64,000 nucleotides of DNA from Ryuthela nishihirai (taxonomy: Eukaryota > Arthropoda > Arachnida > Araneae > Heptathelidae), in assembly GCA_038380435.1 (NCBI GenBank), contig JAWZYU010000124.1, forward strand, positions 186,001-250,000, in the 5' to 3' direction. The notes under the pieces were generated by a model, which was not told where the DNA came from, did not search any database, and saw only the letters and a list, made by a program, of their open reading frames with translations. Made by a program: the position numbers and the translations under genes. Positions 59,225 through 64,000 of the stretch are shown in pieces (position 1 is the first letter of the stretch; every line of letters begins with the position of its first letter).

Positions 59225-60616
59225 TCACACTGCGGTGGTGAAGACGTCGAGCCGTTCCTTGAGCGACGCTGCCGCCCGACCCCTCCTCTGGATCAAGACA
59301 GCAGAGACGTGCAAGGCGACGCCGAAGGCCGTGGCCACACACATCTTCGATCCCATGAAGAGCAGGACTGCGCGGTCGCCACCGGTGGACCGGAGCAGTC
59401 CTGCCACGGGAGGGTAGATGAGGTTGGCCACTCCCTGGAAGAGCCGCACCAGGGTGAAGGTGCCGTTCATGTTGTCGACTCCGTGATTCGAGCTAAGCAG
59501 GAGGGGGATCAGGATGGTCCACACTCCGGTTCCCACTCCTGCGGCGACGGAGGCAACAACAAGCTGCCAGTACTCGCGGCAGAAAGGCAGTGAGATGACG
59601 GCTGCAGCCGAGACGGAGACGGCCGCGATGTATTCGGCTGTCCTCGGCAGGGGAGAGCGGCTGGCGAGAAGACCATACGAGAGGCGCACGACCAGGTCGC
59701 CGGCAGCAGAGTAGGCGAGAAGCAGCATGGCACTGCTCTTCTCGATCCCCAGCGACTTGGCGTGCTGGGGAATGTAGTGCAGGAAGTGAGGGTTGCCCAT
59801 ACCCATCGCGAAGATGGAAGCGCTCGTGAGGAGGAACAGGCCGTCCGTGAGGAAACGGAGGGACAGCCTCTCGGCGACCACCTTCGCGCAGGATCTGGGT
59901 GCCAGCTCTCCAGCTTCCGCGGGGGTCACGACGACGGCATCGTTGTTGCCGCCGGCGGGCACCTCGCGGAAGCGGCTCTCGGGCCGAACGAAGAGCAGGC
60001 CGCAGACTGCGATGAGCGTGAAGCAGCCGGCCAGCACGAGGAACGTGTAGTGCAGGCCGACCGCCAGCAGCAGCTCGTTGATCGCAGTGGGCAGGGCCAT
60101 GGCCCCGAAGCAGCCTCCCGACAGGGCGACGGCCATCGCTGCCGGCCTCCGTGTCGTGAAGTACTTTCCAGTGCACACTATGCCGGTGGTGATGGCAAAG
60201 GATGCACCGACCCCCATGAGGCCTCCAATGGTACCTATGAGGAAGGAACCGGAGGTGGCCAGGTAGCTGAGGGCAAGGCCAGCGCTGCACAGCAATCCGC
60301 CCAGACACACGAGCGGCCTGTATCCGAAGGTAGACATGAGGATCCCTGTCACCGGTGAGAAGACCAGCGATAGGGTTCCTAGCAGCCCCGGGATCCAGGC
60401 CGCCTGGGACGGAGATGTATCAGGAAACTCCAGGAAGATCGCCACCTTCAGAGCGCTGAAGGACTTGACGAATCCTGAAAGGAGAAAGATTATGAGAAAG
60501 CAGCCACCAGCGACGGCCCACCCGTATCCTCCATCGGGTGGAACCATCTTGGTGGCTGTGGTGGCGTTGGCACGCTCTTCCTCTACTCCCTTCGTCGCTG
60601 CAACTGGAACGGACAT
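59225..60616 (-). CDS. MCT-like transporter, gene copy 12 (Ile43/Ala244 allele; counterpart of copy 4)
   Basis: Intact 463-residue copy, protein identical to copy 1. It is the last complete gene in the window; the gene of unit 13 lies beyond base 64000. Putative exon edge at 60637. Confidence 0.93.
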   Translation of the reverse strand: MSVPVAATKGVEEERANATTATKMVPPDGGYGWAVAGGCFLIIFLLSGFVKSFSALKVAIFLEFPDTSPSQAAWIPGLLGTLSLVFSPVTGILMSTFGYRPLVCLGGLLCSAGLALSYLATSGSFLIGTIGGLMGVGASFAITTGIVCTGKYFTTRRPAAMAVALSGGCFGAMALPTAINELLLAVGLHYTFLVLAGCFTLIAVCGLLFVRPESRFREVPAGGNNDAVVVTPAEAGELAPRSCAKVVAERLSLRFLTDGLFLLTSASIFAMGMGNPHFLHYIPQHAKSLGIEKSSAMLLLAYSAAGDLVVRLSYGLLASRSPLPRTAEYIAAVSVSAAAVISLPFCREYWQLVVASVAAGVGTGVWTILIPLLLSSNHGVDNMNGTFTLVRLFQGVANLIYPPVAGLLRSTGGDRAVLLFMGSKMCVATAFGVALHVSAVLIQRRGRAAASLKERLDVFTTAV

Positions 60617-63600
60617 GGTGGAATCCGGCTCAGGTCACTGCAAAAGAAGGAGAAAAAAAATTAATAATTAGAATTGGTAGAGCTAATATAAATCAGTAGT
60701 GCGTCGACTAAAGACCACTACAGACTATGCTGAAGAATACTGAACCAAAGAGTAAGCGAAAAGGTTACTATGAGGTAAAGTCGGGAGCTGGAAAACGCAC
60801 GTCTGTAGCTGTCAGTGGTCGCAGAGCAAAGGGACGGGCGTTGCACTCAGTGGCACGAGTTGTAAAACCCGTTGGCGTCAGGGGGAAAACCCAGGGGATT
60901 AGTAAAACCCGTTGGCGTCAGGGAGAAAACCCACGGGTTTACCTACTACCGGTCGTACAAGGTTCGGGTTTCGCGCTGCCATCTATGTGCAAGCATGGGA
61001 ACTAATTTTTCTTCACCTATCCCCATTTTTTTCCCTTGCTCCACCGAGTGGTACATATGTATATGTATATATATTTTTTTATTTCATTTTTTCCAGCGTG
61101 ACGTCACCTGCAAACGAGACAGTGCTATATATGCGAGAAGAATATGGGGCAAGTAGAGTATACACAAGTTTATTAAAGTTTATAAGATAACGATAGGAAA
61201 TTTTAAAGTAATTTTCCTAATAAAATAAACAACCAGTACCAAATGTTTCTAAAATAATTCAATACCAGATGTTTACCGATCGTCAAACTACTCACGTGTT
61301 GACAATTCGATTTCGTTACCATCGTTGAATGGTTAATAATAGACTTTTTTTTCTTGAAATTTCCGTCATATCTATCTATTCTACCAACGCATGGAACTCC
61401 AGAAGAGTTTATCAAATGTTGTTTTTGATCTAAATTGGGACTGATTTTGCTGTAGGAATCGTTTCCTCTGGCATAAACGTTAGAAAGGATCCAAATTAAT
61501 ATATTTTTGCCTTAACGAATAATGGAGAAAAAAATGTCGTTTATTTAAATAAAATATCTCAGCTATTTTTGCCTAAATGAAACGGAAAATTTTCTTCTTA
61601 TTAAATTCTTTCATTTGCTACAGTAAATAAGCCATTCTAGAGTAAATAAGCTATTATATTAAGCTTATTTTGCTAGAGTAAATAAGCTTTCATTTGCTAG
61701 AGTAATTTCTAACCGCTTGGGTGAAGTTACCTTTACGTTTTGCCCTGCTATGCTTGTTTGGGAAAAGCTTTTCTGAATATCCTTTAATTACTCTATATGA
61801 TTTCGCAAACGTATATCAGTTTATAAGGGGACATCGTATTTTGAAGTTTTCCGATTTATTGGTATATATAGTGTGAGGTAATTCTGTCGGAATAATTTTT
61901 CACTGCATAAGAAACTAACGGCTACTCACCACACTTCCCTTAATTGTCCGGATGATTTTAGAGAGGTATAAAAGTGTAAAACTGAAAAATGAATCTAACA
62001 CGGAAAAATCTAAATCTGACAACAAAGGACAACCTATATATGACGTAGCAACGGTCTGCCCTACGCAACAGTACTCTCTGAAGGCTTTCATATCGTATAT
62101 TATTTTCGCTGCGCAACAATTGGAATTCGAAAAAAACAATTGTTGTTCCTCAATTGTTATCGGTTGGCTTCGAAAAACGATGCTATGGATTCGTGGTTGT
62201 TTTACTCGGCCTTTGATCGAACGGAGACTTCCATTCCCTTTCCTTCCTGTCGACGGAGAATTTCAGAGCAAGTGTGTTATGCGATCCCTTTTTTTTTTTT
62301 GTCACACTATCGTTTTATTTCTTTTAGTTCTTCTGTAGGAGAGGGTCTATGGGTTGTGCGATCCATTTAGAGGTTCGATCGTGCCCATACCTGTGCTTTC
62401 CACAGACGTGAGTTATATGCTGTTTCTCCTAGAGTAGAGTGATTCACTGGATTTTTTTTTTTTTTAAAGGTTTCCTAGGTTTTCCTTAGGAATTGGCATT
62501 ATTCCTGGGATTTTATTTGCTCACTTGTTCCTACCGCTTGGGTCGTGTCGGTCTTTCTTACTTCTGAGCAGCACTTTTTTTGCACACAATGGGCTAAAGG
62601 TCCAGGTCCCATAGACCACGAAGGCTCAGAGTAGGTTGGGGGGTACCCACTGGATCACCCAGTGGGGGGACAAGATGGTAGAGTCCCCTCAAGGCCATCC
62701 AGCGTGTTCTTTAACGTGCACAGGATATGGCCCTCCCGCACACGGAGCCACGGCCTAATGTCCCATCCGACGGACGGAGGTCATTCCAATACCATCGGTG
62801 TCCTCTACTGACCGCGGGTAGGGCGGAGATTAATGTAAACGCAGGAAGAGACTTATGGGTGGAGGGTCACCAGCGTGTGAATTTACTTTTTAAGTGTTCT
62901 GACCTCCTCCTCCAACCCTTCGAACAAAATAACAGGGAGGTGTTTTGTGAATTGGGTTTCGATGCCGTGTGAAAATAATTTAATGTTTGGTGTATTCCCC
63001 CGCTCTAAGGGGAAGTGGTTATGTGGATAGGGTGTAGGTGTCGCGTGAAATTTTTTCGGTGTACTCTCCCCCCTAACAGGAAGGGGTTATGTGGCTTGGT
63101 TTTAGGTAGCGTGTGAAAATTTTTTTGTGTATTCCCCCCCCCTCTAAGAGGAAGGGGTTATGTTGGTTGGGTGTAGGTATCGTGTGAAATTTTTTCGATG
63201 AACTCTCCCCCCCTAACAGGAAGGGGTCATGTCGGTTGGTTGTAGGTAGCTTGTGAAAATTTTTTGGTGTAATCCCACAGTCCAATAGGAAGGGGTTATT
63301 TGGGTTGGGTGTAGGTATCCTGTGAAAATTTTTCGGTGTACTCTCCCCCCCCATAAGAGGAAGGGGTTATGTTGGTTGGTTGTAGGTAGCGTGTGAAATT
63401 TTTTTGGTGTATTCCCACCGTCCAAAAGGAAGGGGTTATGTGGATTAGGTGTAGGTATCGTGTGAAATTTTTTCGGTGTACTCTCCCCCCCATAAGAGGA
63501 AGGGGTTATGTTGGTTGGTTGTAGGTAGCGTGTGAAATTTTTTTGGTGTATTCCCACCGTCCAAAAGGAAGGGGTTATGTGGATTAGGTGTAGGTATCGT

Positions 63601-64000
63601 GTGAAATTTTTTCGGTGTACTCTCCCCCCCCCCCCCTTCCATAAGAGGAAGCGGCTATGTGGGTTGGTTGTAGGTAGCGTGTGAAAATTTTTTGGTGTAT
63701 TCCCACCGTCCAATAGGAAGGGGTTGTGTGAAATTTTTTCGGTGTATCCCCCCCTCCTCTAAGAGGAAGGGGTTATGTGGGTTGGGTGTCGAGGACCTGT
63801 GAATTATTTTTTTTTCTTTTGTACCTTATTATGAAGTGTCGGGTGACTCTCAACTTCCCTTCACACTTTATCCAGGCTTAGGACTGGCAGCGCATTGCGC
63901 TGGCGTGTTTAAAAGTTGTCTGTCTCTCTGGTGGACTTGGTATCATAGCACAATGTGCAGAGTTTTACAACGACATAGAAAAAAGAATACAATGCACAGC
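60617..64000. repeat. Tandem unit 13 (partial, 3,384 bp; repeats unit 5)
   Basis: Matches unit 5, including the A at the 2504-equivalent. The window ends after the minisatellite and before the homopolymer tract and gene, which on this pattern should be a Thr43/Thr244 copy. Confidence 0.95.
62989..63814. repeat. Minisatellite (unit 13)
   Basis: Matches unit 5, including GGATAGGG. Confidence 0.9.

Larger units (their letters stand above)
55572..60616. repeat. Tandem unit 12 (5,045 bp; repeats unit 4)
   Basis: Matches unit 4 at every marker checked: variant left flank, 14-T run, G at the 2488-equivalent, 13 C, Ile43/Ala244 gene. Confidence 0.97.
1..64000. repeat. Head-to-tail tandem array of ~5,043-bp units (12 complete, 2 partial)
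   Basis: The whole window is the same unit repeated in one orientation. Successive gene copies are spaced 5043, 5043, 5045, 5045, 5042, 5042, 5044, 5043, 5044, 5043 and 5045 bp apart. Length changes trace to homopolymer runs: poly-T at 1767-1778, a T run near 1934, and two poly-C runs in the minisatellite. By eye the copies differ at about 17 sites, i.e. above 99.5% identity. Each unit carries spacer, putative 5' intron and gene, so the amplification happened at the DNA level and not by retroposition. No junction with single-copy DNA is seen at either edge. Confidence 0.98.
40442..64000. repeat. Higher-order repeat, second copy (partial): units 9-13 = units 1-5
   Basis: Unit by unit the allele strings match: 9 with 1, 10 with 2, 11 with 3, 12 with 4, 13 with 5. 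I found only two differences, both in unit 10 relative to unit 2: a G-to-A coding change giving V340I (plus-strand C to T at 49511) and one extra C in the long poly-C run near 48491. The window ends before the counterparts of units 6-8. Confidence 0.85.

Noticed and set aside
1..64000. Array as a string of processed retrocopies
   Set aside because: Every unit repeats the same 3.65-kb spacer, putative intron sequence and minisatellite, and there are no target-site duplications per copy.
1..64000. A multi-gene defence, mobile or biosynthetic system
   Set aside because: No nuclease, transposase, reverse transcriptase, integrase or enzyme frame was recognised; the transporter is the only credible gene in the unit.

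Overview
The window is one head-to-tail tandem array and nothing else. A unit of about 5,043 bp (5,042-5,045) repeats 12 complete times, with part of a further unit at each edge: the last 94 bases of one unit lead in, and about 3.4 kb of a thirteenth unit leads out. No unique flank is visible, so the array extends beyond both ends. Each complete unit carries one intact minus-strand gene for a 463-residue, 12-TM monocarboxylate-transporter-like protein (SLC16/MCT family of the major facilitator superfamily), followed in plus coordinates by about 3.65 kb of AT-rich spacer.

The DNA is animal, most likely arthropod (a chelicerate or crustacean would fit; low confidence). Reasons: an MCT-type DGGYGW motif, a Kozak-like CCACCATG start, a U2-type 3' splice site just upstream of the start codon, AATAAA-type poly(A) signals, minisatellite DNA, and a GC-rich coding exon in AT-rich spacer. 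Nothing looks bacterial or viral.

Layout of one unit, using unit 1 (95-5137): 5' flank of the preceding gene, with a splice acceptor at 116, a 40-bp direct repeat at 341-420, a CRE-like palindrome plus TATA-like box at 577-610, and a CACGTG/GT-donor site at 771-776; AT-rich spacer to about 2040; a GC-rich block at 2061-2450 resembling a dispersed repeat; a 12-monomer minisatellite of about 70 bp at 2466-3290; an A/T homopolymer tract holding poly(A) signals at 3540-3640; the transporter gene at 3746-5137 (minus). The same order holds in every unit.

The copies differ at only about 17 sites that I could find. The pattern is the main result. Units 9-13 repeat the allele combinations of units 1-5 in order, so the array has a higher-order period of eight units (about 40.35 kb). 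Within it, units 6 and 7 form a private subfamily. A block of about 1.4 kb (A244T and I43T in the protein, plus two SNVs in the 5' flank) switches as one unit, independently of the spacer markers, as expected from gene conversion or unequal crossover. The three coding differences are all amino-acid changing; I found no synonymous change. The 40-kb period could instead be an assembly duplication, and that must be settled first.

No multi-gene pathway is present. The window is dosage amplification, or concerted evolution, of one transporter gene together with its putative regulatory DNA.
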